From Thomasclavelia ramosa DSM 1402 (lineage in GTDB: Bacteria > Bacillota_I > Bacilli_A > Erysipelotrichales > Coprobacillaceae), in assembly GCF_014131695.1 (NCBI RefSeq), contig NZ_CP036346.1:3183605-3247604 (forward strand): DNA of 64,000 bases, in the 5' to 3' direction. Position numbers and translations under genes: made by a program. Positions 1 to 8,061 of this stretch are shown here, piece by piece. Each line of letters starts with the position of its first letter. The stretch's first letter is position 1. Below the pieces are notes generated by a model. The model saw only the letters and a list, made by a program, of their open reading frames with translations, was not told the DNA's origin and did not search any database.

Positions 1-60
1 TCATCACTTCCTAAATATGATCCCTTTGAGCAACTATAATTAACACAGGGAGAGATAATA

Positions 61-1029
61 ATGTTTTATAAAATATATCATGATACGATTCCACCGTATC
101 TTTTAGAAATCATGAACACAAATATCTTTACTCGCCTCAAAGATATTGGAATGAATTGTGGAATGGAATATACACAGTTTCAAACATTTAAAAATAGTTT
201 TGGAGTTTCAAGATATGATCATAGTATTGGCGTTTCTTTAATAACTTATCATTTTACTCATGATAAGCATGCTACTGTTGCAGCTCTATTACATGATATA
301 GCCACCCCTGTATTCGCTCATGTTATTGACTTCTTGAATAATGATTATGAAAAACAAGAGTCTACTGAAGCTGAAACAAAAAAGATGATTTTTAATAGTC
401 GTGAATTACAAAAAATTTTTCTTAAATACGAGATAGATATTAATCTAATCTATGATTATCATAAATATCCAATTGCCGATAATGAAAGTCCTAAATTATC
501 AGCTGATCGATTAGAATATACTCTTGCAAACGCATATTATTATAATTTTTTATCAGTCGAACAAATTAAGTCAATTTATTACGATTTAATAATTAATGAT
601 AAAAAAGATGAAATTATCTTTAAAAGTAAAGATAAAGCAATAATGTTGACAAAAGTAATGTTTCAATGCAGTCGTGTTTACACCTCTGATGAAAATCGAT
701 ATTGTATGGAATATTTAGCTAATCTATTAAAAACTGCGTTGACAAAAAAGCTTATCACACAAGATGATTTATATACTAATGAAAGTTCTGTCATTAAAAA
801 CATCTGCAAAGACAAAGAATTAAGCGATAAATGGGAAGCTTTTTGTCATTTTCATCAAGTTGATATTAGTCATAATAAAAAAGCAGGTTATTATAAAATA
901 AATGCTAAACATCGCTACTTTAATCCTATGATTGGAAATCAGCGAATCATCAACCAGTCTCCCAAATTTAAAAGTGAACTAAACAGTTTTTTAGGAGATC
1001 ATTTTGATCGTTATGTTAAAGTTACTTAA
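61..1029 (+). CDS. HD-domain phosphohydrolase
   Basis: A 322-residue cytoplasmic protein of the HD superfamily of metal-dependent phosphohydrolases, which cleave phosphate esters of nucleotides. The HD pattern is visible in the first third: RYDHS (His54), then LLHDIATPVFAH (His78-Asp79, His87). This YDHSIGV/LLHDI spacing resembles dNTPase-like HD proteins. The C-terminal 200 residues match nothing I recognise. ATG is preceded by an AGGGAGAG ribosome site six bases upstream. The gene stands alone and is followed by a strong bidirectional hairpin terminator; the window begins only 60 bases before it, so its upstream partner is unknown. The substrate is not deducible. Confidence 0.85.
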   Translation: MFYKIYHDTIPPYLLEIMNTNIFTRLKDIGMNCGMEYTQFQTFKNSFGVSRYDHSIGVSLITYHFTHDKHATVAALLHDIATPVFAHVIDFLNNDYEKQESTEAETKKMIFNSRELQKIFLKYEIDINLIYDYHKYPIADNESPKLSADRLEYTLANAYYYNFLSVEQIKSIYYDLIINDKKDEIIFKSKDKAIMLTKVMFQCSRVYTSDENRYCMEYLANLLKTALTKKLITQDDLYTNESSVIKNICKDKELSDKWEAFCHFHQVDISHNKKAGYYKINAKHRYFNPMIGNQRIINQSPKFKSELNSFLGDHFDRYVKVT

Positions 1030-1044
1030 AATAAGTTATTCTCA

Positions 1045-1078
1045 AAAAAACAACTGCTAAATAAAGCAGTTGTTTTTT
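1045..1078. terminator. bidirectional Rho-independent terminator
   Basis: Hairpin with arms AACAACTGCT and AGCAGTTGTT around AAATAA, flanked by A and T runs on both sides. It ends both the HD-domain gene (+) and the YitT gene (-), whose stop codon overlaps it. Confidence 0.9.
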
Positions 1079-1937
1079 ATTCAATTGGGCGTTGATAAAA
1101 ACCGCCAAAGAAATTTTCCGTAGGAATAACATTAATTATCGCCTTTTCATCAGATTCATGCATTAATTGAACAATATCTTGAACCTCATAAGCAGATACA
1201 ACCGTATGAAGTAAACTCATTGGATTTTTACTATAACCACCATAACCATTAACAACTGAAACACCATGACGATAATCTTTAACATATCTTTCAATTATCT
1301 GTTCCGGGTGGGTTGTTGTAATCTGCAATGTTACCCGCTTATACCTTTGGTAAAATGATGAGATTGTTTTGGTTGAAATAAACTGGAAGACAATTGAATA
1401 GCCTGCATATATCCAGCCAAACATATAACCAAAGATACAAAGAATCAAGGCATTGAAAATAAAAACATACTCCCAGATGGATTTACCCATTTTATTAGAA
1501 ACATATAAAGCAATAAAATCGGTACCAGCTGATGAAGTATTCCCTCTTAATGCAATTACTGTCGACATCCCATAAACAAATCCACCAAAAAAAACATTTA
1601 AAATAACATCATTAAATAACGGTGGGAATGTACAAATCCTTAATAAAAAGCTTGTTAAAAAAACTTGGCACAAAGAAGAAATAACAAATTTCTTTCCAAT
1701 ACTTTTAAAACATAAGATTGCTACTGGTACATTTAAAACAATCAGTCCTAAAGAAGTAGAAAAATTAAAGCCATATAATGAAGTAATTCGATCAATTAAA
1801 ATTGCTACACCAGTAAAACCACTAGATAACAGATTAGCTGGTTCTACAAAAACTTTGATAGCGTATGTTTGCAAAAAAGAAGATGCAATTACTGCTACAA
1901 TCGTTATTAGATATCGAAACCAGAGTTTGTTTTTCAT
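1077..1937 (-). CDS. YitT family membrane protein (DUF2179 C-terminus)
   Basis: A 286-residue membrane protein of the YitT/YczE family (DUF161), with about five hydrophobic segments in residues 8-185 and a soluble C-terminal DUF2179 domain (about 205-270, with VVNGYGGYSKNPMSLLHTVV and a terminal NVIPTENFFGGFYQRP). The VEPANLLSSGFTGVAILI stretch near residue 32 is typical. The family's biochemical function is unknown; transport has been suggested. The start codon overlaps the cutC stop by four bases, so it is the last gene of the minus-strand block that starts with cutC or further upstream. Confidence 0.9.
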   Translation of the reverse strand: MKNKLWFRYLITIVAVIASSFLQTYAIKVFVEPANLLSSGFTGVAILIDRITSLYGFNFSTSLGLIVLNVPVAILCFKSIGKKFVISSLCQVFLTSFLLRICTFPPLFNDVILNVFFGGFVYGMSTVIALRGNTSSAGTDFIALYVSNKMGKSIWEYVFIFNALILCIFGYMFGWIYAGYSIVFQFISTKTISSFYQRYKRVTLQITTTHPEQIIERYVKDYRHGVSVVNGYGGYSKNPMSLLHTVVSAYEVQDIVQLMHESDEKAIINVIPTENFFGGFYQRPIE

Positions 1938-2668
1938 AATCCTAATTTCACTAATTTTTCAACTAATTCCTTACTAACCATGTCAAAATCATCTTTATGC
2001 TCTGCCGGTCCATAGCAATAGTTTACAAATTCTCCACTTGTAGTTGGATCATTTTGCCAATCTTTACATGAAGAATGAATTTGAGCGATTCCTGTATATT
2101 CCATGATTGCTTGTCCGTTTGTACTGTTAATTCCACTTCCAGCTAATATTTCTATTTTATCGCCATACTTTGTTTGTAATTTTTTGATTAAATCTTTACC
2201 ATCAGCGGCTTTAGCTCGTAGTCCGCTCGTAAGCAAGCGATCAATGCCTAAATTAATTAATATCTCAATACTGGCATATGGGTCTTTTACACAATCATAA
2301 GCACGGTGGAAAACCGCTTCTTTTTGATAAGACTTTATTAGTGAAACCATTTCCTTGGTTCTTTCAATATCAATTTCATTATTTTTTAATAAAAATCCAA
2401 AGGCTATACCATCGGCTCCATTTTCTAATAGATCCTTAGCTTCTATCATCATCTGTTTAAATTCAATATCTGTATAACAAAATCCCGCTCCACGTGGTCG
2501 AACCATGCAGATTACCTTTAAGTTTGTAGTATTTTTTGTCAATTTTAATGAACCAATGCTAGGTGTTAGACCACCTAAATGTAAGGCACTATTCAACTCA
2601 ATTCTTTTTGCTCCACCATAATATGCATTTAGAGCATCTTCATAACTTCCACAACATATTTCAATCAC
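1934..2668 (-). CDS. cutC: CutC family protein
   Basis: A 244-residue TIM-barrel protein of the CutC family. Opening MIEICCGSYEDALNAYYGGA, LHLGGLTPS and MVRPRGAGFCYT are hallmark segments. CutC was first linked to copper homeostasis in E. coli, but the assignment is debated and a catalytic role is likely. Length is normal for the family. It sits 15 bases after the M20 peptidase gene and overlaps the YitT gene, so the three are probably co-transcribed. No copper-binding or copper-export gene lies nearby, which argues against a dedicated copper locus. Confidence 0.92.
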   Translation of the reverse strand: MIEICCGSYEDALNAYYGGAKRIELNSALHLGGLTPSIGSLKLTKNTTNLKVICMVRPRGAGFCYTDIEFKQMMIEAKDLLENGADGIAFGFLLKNNEIDIERTKEMVSLIKSYQKEAVFHRAYDCVKDPYASIEILINLGIDRLLTSGLRAKAADGKDLIKKLQTKYGDKIEILAGSGINSTNGQAIMEYTGIAQIHSSCKDWQNDPTTSGEFVNYCYGPAEHKDDFDMVSKELVEKLVKLGL

Positions 2669-2683
2669 TCTGCATCCCTACTT

Positions 2684-3784
2684 TCATTTTGCTAGATTAT
2701 ATAAACTTAAGGCGTAAATCTTAGCATTTGTAATAATATCTTCAATTGTCATCCATTCATTAGGTTGGTGACCAATTCCTTTTTGACCAGGAAATGATGG
2801 TCCAAAAGGAACAATATTAGGCATCAACTTAGCATATGTCCCACCGGTTGTAGTAACTGGTGTTCCATCATCTCCAGTTACCTTTTCATAAGTATGGACT
2901 AATGTCTTTACTAATTTACATTTTAGCGGGAATTTTACAGGATCATAATTTCCCACTAAATTAACTTCAAAATTGCTAACTACCATCTTTATATTATTGA
3001 CTATTGTTTCCACTGTGACACTCGCTGGATAACTAACACTAAATTGAATACTTGGATCTCCGTCTAATTCTAATTGATAATTTCGAACTTCTAATAATCC
3101 AAATTCTTGATCTTGAAAATCAATATTAAACCTTTCACCATTATTTTTAGCATTTAAAATATAATTATTGACCAAATCAAAGAATTCTTTTAATCTATCC
3201 TTTTTCCCGCATATTTTAATTATAGCCCGTCCACGCTCACCATAAACAACAGGATATTTACAATCTGGTGTAAATCCCATTAACGGCGGTCTTTCTTTAC
3301 TTAAATAATATTTTAAATCTTCAAAACCAGATTCTTCATCACAACCAAAGATAATTCTAATCTCATGAGCTAATTCAAGTTTTAATTCTTTAAGTGCATA
3401 AAGAGCAAATAGACATGATAAGATTGGTCCTTTATTATCTAAAATTCCCCGACTATAAATCACCCCATCTTCTACATACCCACTAAACGGAGGCTGTTTC
3501 CAGCCTGTCCCAACTGGAACAACATCTAAATGACCAATAGCACAAATATAATCTTTACTTTCACCATAACTTGCATATCCGATATAATTATCAATATTTG
3601 TTGTTACAAATCCCAACGAAGCAGCTAAATCCAAAGCAGCATCTAAAGCTGCTTTGACCCCTGAGCCAAATGGAGCATTTTCTAAAGGAGCTGTTTCAAC
3701 ACTATCGATTTTTACAATTTCAATAATACTTTTAATCATTTGTTCAGCAATATCATCAACTTTTTTTAAAATTATATCTTCCAT
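2684..3784 (-). CDS. M20 family dipeptidase (PepV/Sapep-like)
   Basis: A 366-residue cytoplasmic zinc metallopeptidase of family M20. The metal ligands are visible: GHLDVVP (His85, Asp87), RGILDNKGP (Asp116), CDEESG (catalytic Glu150, ligand Glu151) and a C-terminal PGQKGIGHQPNEW containing the last His. GWKQPPFSGYVEDGVIYSRG is typical of PepV/Sapep-type dipeptidases, but those are normally about 440-470 residues, so this one has a shortened lid/dimerisation insert. It starts one base after the glycosylasparaginase stop, implying translational coupling. Together the two enzymes could hydrolyse imported glyco-amino acids or peptides (inference). Confidence 0.88.
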   Translation of the reverse strand: MEDIILKKVDDIAEQMIKSIIEIVKIDSVETAPLENAPFGSGVKAALDAALDLAASLGFVTTNIDNYIGYASYGESKDYICAIGHLDVVPVGTGWKQPPFSGYVEDGVIYSRGILDNKGPILSCLFALYALKELKLELAHEIRIIFGCDEESGFEDLKYYLSKERPPLMGFTPDCKYPVVYGERGRAIIKICGKKDRLKEFFDLVNNYILNAKNNGERFNIDFQDQEFGLLEVRNYQLELDGDPSIQFSVSYPASVTVETIVNNIKMVVSNFEVNLVGNYDPVKFPLKCKLVKTLVHTYEKVTGDDGTPVTTTGGTYAKLMPNIVPFGPSFPGQKGIGHQPNEWMTIEDIITNAKIYALSLYNLAK

Positions 3785-3785
3785 C

Positions 3786-4742
3786 TTATTTTTCTTCTAA
3801 AGGGGCTGTTCTTGTAGCCATATAATTATCTAACCATTCTTGACTAGCTACCGTATGTATACATTTTCCATCTTTATTTTCTGTCAAATAAACAATTGGT
3901 TCTTGGTCAGCAGTAGCAACAGCAAATGAAAATCCTTCAATATTTGTAGCAACACCCCATTCTCCTTTATTATTCATTGCTACCAAAGACATATCACCTG
4001 CTTGACCACGGCGTTCTTTTAATTCTAAATCAAACATATTAACCGCTTTTTCACAAGCAGCCTGAGGATGCATTCCATCTTTCATTAAACGAACAATTTC
4101 ATAAGCTACGCACCCTTTCATAACATCCTCTCCTAAGCCAGTTGCACTTGCACCACCGACTTTACTATCAACATAGAAGCCCGATCCAGAAATCGGTGAA
4201 TCTCCGACCCGACCAGCTTTTTTCATAAATAAGCCACTTGTAGAAGTAGCCGAAGTCATTTTACCATGAGTATCTAAACATACCATTCCAACCGTATCAT
4301 GTCCTGAATAGGGTTTAATTTCCAATGCTTGAACTTCTTTTACACGATTACGATAGTGAATTTTAGCACGATCAGTCAACATATTCTTTCTTTCAAAACC
4401 TTCTTTATGAGCAAATTTTTCAGCGCCTTCACCAACTAACAAATTGTTCACTTTTTCTTTTGATAATCGTCTTGCAATACTTACTGGATTTGCATAATCT
4501 TTGATTGCCGCTACCGCACCAATATCTAATGTATCACCATCCATAAAAGCCGCATCTAATTCAACTTCCATTTCTTCGTTTGGCAACCCGCCATATCCAA
4601 CTGACTTATAGTACGGAAAGTCCTCTACCTCTCTAACCGCTATTTCGATTGCGTCACCAGCGTCACCACCTTCTGCTAAAACTTGACTTGCTTTACTGAT
4701 TCCTTCTACGGCCATTCGCCATGTTGCAATAATACCCCACAT
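3786..4742 (-). CDS. N4-(beta-N-acetylglucosaminyl)-L-asparaginase / isoaspartyl peptidase family
   Basis: A 318-residue N-terminal-nucleophile hydrolase (family T2). The autoprocessing site and nucleophile are seen in HDTVGMVCLD (Thr150); the substrate loop GRVGDSPISGSGFYVD and SATGLGEDVMKG follow. The opening WGIIATWRMAVEGI and the HDTVG context fit glycosylasparaginase, which cleaves GlcNAc-Asn to aspartate and a glycosylamine, better than plant-type asparaginase. No signal peptide, so a cytoplasmic substrate is expected. Preceded by AAAGGAGG. It lies 58 bases after the GrdB-like gene, past a hairpin that may attenuate the downstream part of the operon. Confidence 0.88.
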   Translation of the reverse strand: MWGIIATWRMAVEGISKASQVLAEGGDAGDAIEIAVREVEDFPYYKSVGYGGLPNEEMEVELDAAFMDGDTLDIGAVAAIKDYANPVSIARRLSKEKVNNLLVGEGAEKFAHKEGFERKNMLTDRAKIHYRNRVKEVQALEIKPYSGHDTVGMVCLDTHGKMTSATSTSGLFMKKAGRVGDSPISGSGFYVDSKVGGASATGLGEDVMKGCVAYEIVRLMKDGMHPQAACEKAVNMFDLELKERRGQAGDMSLVAMNNKGEWGVATNIEGFSFAVATADQEPIVYLTENKDGKCIHTVASQEWLDNYMATRTAPLEEK

Positions 4743-4768
4743 CTAAGAGTTCCTCCTTTATTTTTTGA

Positions 4769-4800
4769 TAAAAGGATGCGTTATCCGCATCCTTTTTAGT
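4769..4800 (-). terminator. hairpin between GrdB-like and glycosylasparaginase genes
   Basis: Arms AAAGGATGCG and CGCATCCTTT around a five-base loop, followed on the minus strand by TTTTATC. Probably a terminator or attenuator separating the PTS genes from the peptidase genes, which retain their own ribosome sites but show no obvious promoter. Confidence 0.75.
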
Positions 4801-5322
4801 TTAGAAACAATACTTTGAAGTAATCGGATTTAGATCTTCATGATCAACTAATGCTTTCGCTAATTTGCACATTCCATCTAATGATTCATTTAAGCCAATC
4901 CCACCTTTTTTTGGTGTTTCAATAATATGAATTTTATCTTTAAATTCATTAATCGTTTCTTCATTTTCTTTTGACATTGCTGCAAATGCAGGAATATCTG
5001 TTGTCTGATTAATATCATAGGCAATATTAGCTGCCATCTTGCCATAACCTAAATAGTTAAATGCTGGTCCACACATTACTACATCAGGTTTTAACTTATT
5101 AACCATCGCGCATAGTTTACGACTAACTTCTTCAGGATTTGCTTCATAATACCCATCACCACAATATAAACATGCCATCACGCGTCCGTCAACTGTTTTT
5201 AAATATTGTTCCATCATAATTGCTGGTCCAACCGGTTCTTTTTTAGCTCCTAAAGGAATCATATGGTCATCTTTGATTCCTGCACCAGATTGAATTTGAT
5301 CATAAATCATAATTACTTTCAT
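4801..5322 (-). CDS. GrdB-related protein, N-terminal domain only
   Basis: A 173-residue cytoplasmic protein resembling the N-terminal half of the glycine/sarcosine/betaine reductase component B subunit. Recognisable segments are YCGDGYYEANPEE (53-65) and CGPAFNYLGYG (84-94), the latter matching the GPAFNAGRYG signature of GrdB. Full GrdB is about 435 residues with a selenocysteine in its second half; that half is absent here and there is no in-frame continuation, so this is a stand-alone domain. It has an AGGAGG ribosome site and lies 11 bases after the EIIC stop, inside the PTS operon. No grdA, grdC, grdE or thioredoxin genes are nearby, so it is not a Stickland reductase; the real role is unknown. 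Confidence 0.7.
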   Translation of the reverse strand: MKVIMIYDQIQSGAGIKDDHMIPLGAKKEPVGPAIMMEQYLKTVDGRVMACLYCGDGYYEANPEEVSRKLCAMVNKLKPDVVMCGPAFNYLGYGKMAANIAYDINQTTDIPAFAAMSKENEETINEFKDKIHIIETPKKGGIGLNESLDGMCKLAKALVDHEDLNPITSKYCF

Positions 5323-5333
5323 AAAATTGCCTC

Positions 5334-6701
5334 CTATAAATCATCAAATGATAAGTCATCTAATGAAAAATCGTCTTCTTCTGCTTCATGAACTGCATTA
5401 GCTTCGTCGTTAATATATTGCTTATCCATAATTTTAATAAACGGCATGTAAATAAAGATTCCTAATACTAGTAAGACTGCTTGCAAAATAGCACCAACCC
5501 AGTTAGTTGCCAAAAATCCAGAAATAATTACTGGGGTTGTCCATGGAATATTAATCCCTGAGCAAATCGGTACTAACCCCGCAGACATCGCAAGATAAGA
5601 AATAATAATATTGATTGTTGGCACCAAAATAAACGGAATAATCATTGTTGGATTTAACACGATTGGTAACCCAAATACGATTGGTTCATTGATTCCAAAA
5701 ATCCCTGGTACTAATGATAATTTTCCTAATTCTGTAATTCGTTTAGATTTACAGAATAATAACATTGCAATAATCAATGATAATGTTGAACCACAACCCC
5801 CGAAAGTTGCAAATAAATCTTGGAATTGTTGACAAATAATATGTCCTTCACCAACACCCGTTTTAAAGAATTCAATATTTTCTACTGACAATGTTTGTAA
5901 GATTGGATTAAATACAGCACCAACTACTGAACCCCCATTTACTCCGAAGAACCAGAATAAATGCAAGAAGATATAAGCAATAATCATCGCTCCTAAAGTA
6001 TCTCCTAAATTAAGTAATGGTGTTTGTAAGAATTCAAATATAATTTGAAACACATTTGTCCCTAAAAAACCAAATAATAAGTTAATTGCAAAGAAGAAAG
6101 TCATTACAACAGTTGCTGGAATTAAAGCCGCAAACGATTGTACGACAGTAGGCGGTACTCCTGCCGGCATTTTAATTACCCAGCCTTTTTTCTCAACCCA
6201 TGAATAAATATGCACAGCTACAAATGCACAGATAATTCCAACAAAAATACCTTTTGCCCCAACCCATCCAGTTGGGATACCTGTTAAAGATATTGGTATT
6301 TCTTTACCTGCCATTTCTACAGTTCCTTCTACCGTATAAGGCATGATCAAGAACCATCCCATGATAGCTACCGCTGCTCCAAATATTTTATCAGTCTTCA
6401 TCTGACGAGCAAATGAATAAGCAATCCCTACTACAGCAAAGACTGCCATAATAGTAAAGGTTGCTCCTGATGGCTTTTCAATAAAAGCAGCTAATGTCTC
6501 CCCTGTATTTGAATTAATGACTACTGAACTTAACCATTCTGTCCATGCAGGAATTGGAAAATTTGCAATCAGTAAGAAAATTGAACCGGCAATCAATAAT
6601 GGTGTTGATACTAAGAACCCATCACGAATCGATACTAAATATTTATTACGGCCAATAGCTTCGGCTAAAGGCATTAATATTTTTTCAAGTTTTTTAATCA
6701 T
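5334..6701 (-). CDS. PTS lactose/cellobiose-type EIIC permease
   Basis: A 455-residue polytopic membrane protein, the sugar-translocating EIIC of the lactose/cellobiose PTS family (CelB/LicC type). About ten hydrophobic segments, and the conserved GIFGINEPIVFGLPIVLNP loop near residue 335. It works with the separate EIIB and EIIA encoded just upstream. The acidic tail (DDFSLDDLSFDDL) is an odd, hydrophilic extension. Seventeen bases separate it from EIIB. The sugar cannot be read from sequence; cellobiose, chitobiose or a GlcNAc-containing glyco-amino acid would suit the context (the last is inference from the co-transcribed glycosylasparaginase). Confidence 0.93.
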   Translation of the reverse strand: MIKKLEKILMPLAEAIGRNKYLVSIRDGFLVSTPLLIAGSIFLLIANFPIPAWTEWLSSVVINSNTGETLAAFIEKPSGATFTIMAVFAVVGIAYSFARQMKTDKIFGAAVAIMGWFLIMPYTVEGTVEMAGKEIPISLTGIPTGWVGAKGIFVGIICAFVAVHIYSWVEKKGWVIKMPAGVPPTVVQSFAALIPATVVMTFFFAINLLFGFLGTNVFQIIFEFLQTPLLNLGDTLGAMIIAYIFLHLFWFFGVNGGSVVGAVFNPILQTLSVENIEFFKTGVGEGHIICQQFQDLFATFGGCGSTLSLIIAMLLFCKSKRITELGKLSLVPGIFGINEPIVFGLPIVLNPTMIIPFILVPTINIIISYLAMSAGLVPICSGINIPWTTPVIISGFLATNWVGAILQAVLLVLGIFIYMPFIKIMDKQYINDEANAVHEAEEDDFSLDDLSFDDL

Positions 6702-6717
6702 TCTTTTACCCTCCTTT

Positions 6718-7038
6718 TTATTTATTTGCTTTTATCAGTCTAATCGCTGATTTAAGAACTTTTTCACCATTCATCATGCCATAATCACCTTGATCGATTA
6801 CAGCTATAGGAATTCCTTGGCTACCAAATTGTTCTACCGTTTCCTCATACATGTATTTCACTTGTGGTCCTAATAAAATACAGTCCGGACGATCCTCTGA
6901 GATAATCTCCTCTAATTTATTGTGGGGAAAGGCAGCAACTTTAATAGGTAAATTATGTTGATTAGCAACATCCTGCATATTACTTGCCAACATACTTGTT
7001 GACATTCCCGCACTACAAAATAGATAAACTTTTTTCAT
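6718..7038 (-). CDS. PTS lactose/cellobiose-type EIIB
   Basis: A 106-residue cytoplasmic EIIB. The phosphocysteine loop is FCSAGMSTSML (Cys8), followed by ILLGPQVKYM and IPIAVIDQGDYGMMNGEKVL, all standard for the CelA/LicB family. It receives phosphate from EIIA (next gene upstream) and passes it to the sugar bound by EIIC. Full length for the family. Preceded by GGGAGGAC. Confidence 0.95.
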   Translation of the reverse strand: MKKVYLFCSAGMSTSMLASNMQDVANQHNLPIKVAAFPHNKLEEIISEDRPDCILLGPQVKYMYEETVEQFGSQGIPIAVIDQGDYGMMNGEKVLKSAIRLIKANK

Positions 7039-7062
7039 TTCTTTGTCCTCCCTTTGTTATTG

Positions 7063-7386
7063 TTAATATTTTTCTAATGCTTTGACCCGTTCATTTAAAC
7101 GAATAATTTCTAAAGCCATGACCTTAATTGTTTCAGCTGACATTAATTGATCTTCGGCATGCATTAACAGAATACTTGGTACAACATGATTTCCACTAGC
7201 TTCTTGTTGAATCAATTCACTATGGGCTAAGTGTCCACCGTTAAAAGATTCTTCACCTTCCTTGATTTTTGCTCTAGCTACATCAAATTCACCATTAGCA
7301 GCAACCTTCATTGCTTCGATAAAACTTGATTTAGCCATTCCTACAGCTGATATAATTTTAAAACTCACTAACTCTAAACCATCCAT
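7063..7386 (-). CDS. PTS lactose/cellobiose-type EIIA
   Basis: A 107-residue helical EIIA, first gene of the PTS operon. The phosphorylation site is LLMHAEDQLM (His76, with the conserved Asp79 that coordinates the trimer metal). NGGHLAHSELIQQEA is also family-typical. Ribosome site TGGAGGAT. A TATAAT -10 element is seen on the minus strand at 7417-7422 with a poor -35, as expected for a promoter needing an activator; the LicR-type palindrome lies just upstream at 7455-7472. Confidence 0.95.
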   Translation of the reverse strand: MDGLELVSFKIISAVGMAKSSFIEAMKVAANGEFDVARAKIKEGEESFNGGHLAHSELIQQEASGNHVVPSILLMHAEDQLMSAETIKVMALEIIRLNERVKALEKY

Positions 7387-7416
7387 TTTTTATCCTCCAA
7401 TACCCTTACAATCAAC

Positions 7417-7472
7417 ATTATAAGTAATTAATTTTTTTATTGTTGCTAGTCATCTTTCCTAGACTTAGGAAA
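7417..7472 (-). promoter_or_regulatory. PTS operon promoter and putative LicR-type operator
   Basis: On the minus strand an 18-bp palindrome TTTCCTAAGTCTAGGAAA (7455-7472) precedes a TATAAT at 7417-7422. The -35 position (about 7440-7445, CAACAA) is weak. The same half-sites, TTTCCTA and TAGGAAA, recur in front of the regulator gene at 10027-10049, so this is probably the regulator's binding site. The palindrome directly abuts the RDD gene stop codon. Confidence 0.65.
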
Positions 7473-8051
7473 TTATTTACATAGCACTACTTTAGTATTT
7501 CCTAAATAATCATGCAAAGTACGATGTTCTCCTTTAAATAAATAAAGTAAAATACTGATTCCACTAATTACAAATCCTGCATACATCAAAGGTGTAACAA
7601 AATTTGTTTGGGTAATAATCGTAACCAGTTCATGCCAGATTGCACTTGCAGTATATAAAACACCCTCAATTACAATAACTCCCAATAATTGTCTTAATAG
7701 CATATTTTTTATTGTTACTTGCTCATTATTCACTTTAACAATTTTGATTTTACAAATTTTCTTGCCGAGCGTTTGCCCCGGATAAATATAAGCTGGAACA
7801 ATTACAAAGTAAAAAATTGCAAATAAAACAGCTAAAATTCCTGCAATGATCCCATATGGCTGTTTAAATTCAACAATGTTTTGATTTAACATTGTATTCG
7901 TTAACTTTTGTGAAATAATCGCAATCGGAATCGCAGTACATAAAGCCCCGACATACCAGTCAATTAAATAGCTTATAAATCGTTTTACTAATGGAGCATC
8001 TTCATACCTTATTTTTCTTTCTTTTTTCGCTTTTACTACTTTAGTTGCCAT
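7473..8051 (-). CDS. RDD family membrane protein
   Basis: A 192-residue protein with an RDD domain: short basic N-terminus, then three or four membrane segments; the characteristic R/D residues appear in VKRFISYLIDWYVG, YIYPGQTLGKKICKIKIV and HRTLHDYLGNTKVV. Family function is poorly defined; ion transport has been proposed for some members. It lies between the LicR-type regulator (10 bases) and the PTS operon (86 bases) and is likely co-transcribed with the regulator. Confidence 0.88.
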   Translation of the reverse strand: MATKVVKAKKERKIRYEDAPLVKRFISYLIDWYVGALCTAIPIAIISQKLTNTMLNQNIVEFKQPYGIIAGILAVLFAIFYFVIVPAYIYPGQTLGKKICKIKIVKVNNEQVTIKNMLLRQLLGVIVIEGVLYTASAIWHELVTIITQTNFVTPLMYAGFVISGISILLYLFKGEHRTLHDYLGNTKVVLCK

Positions 8052-8061
8052 CTTTCTCTCC

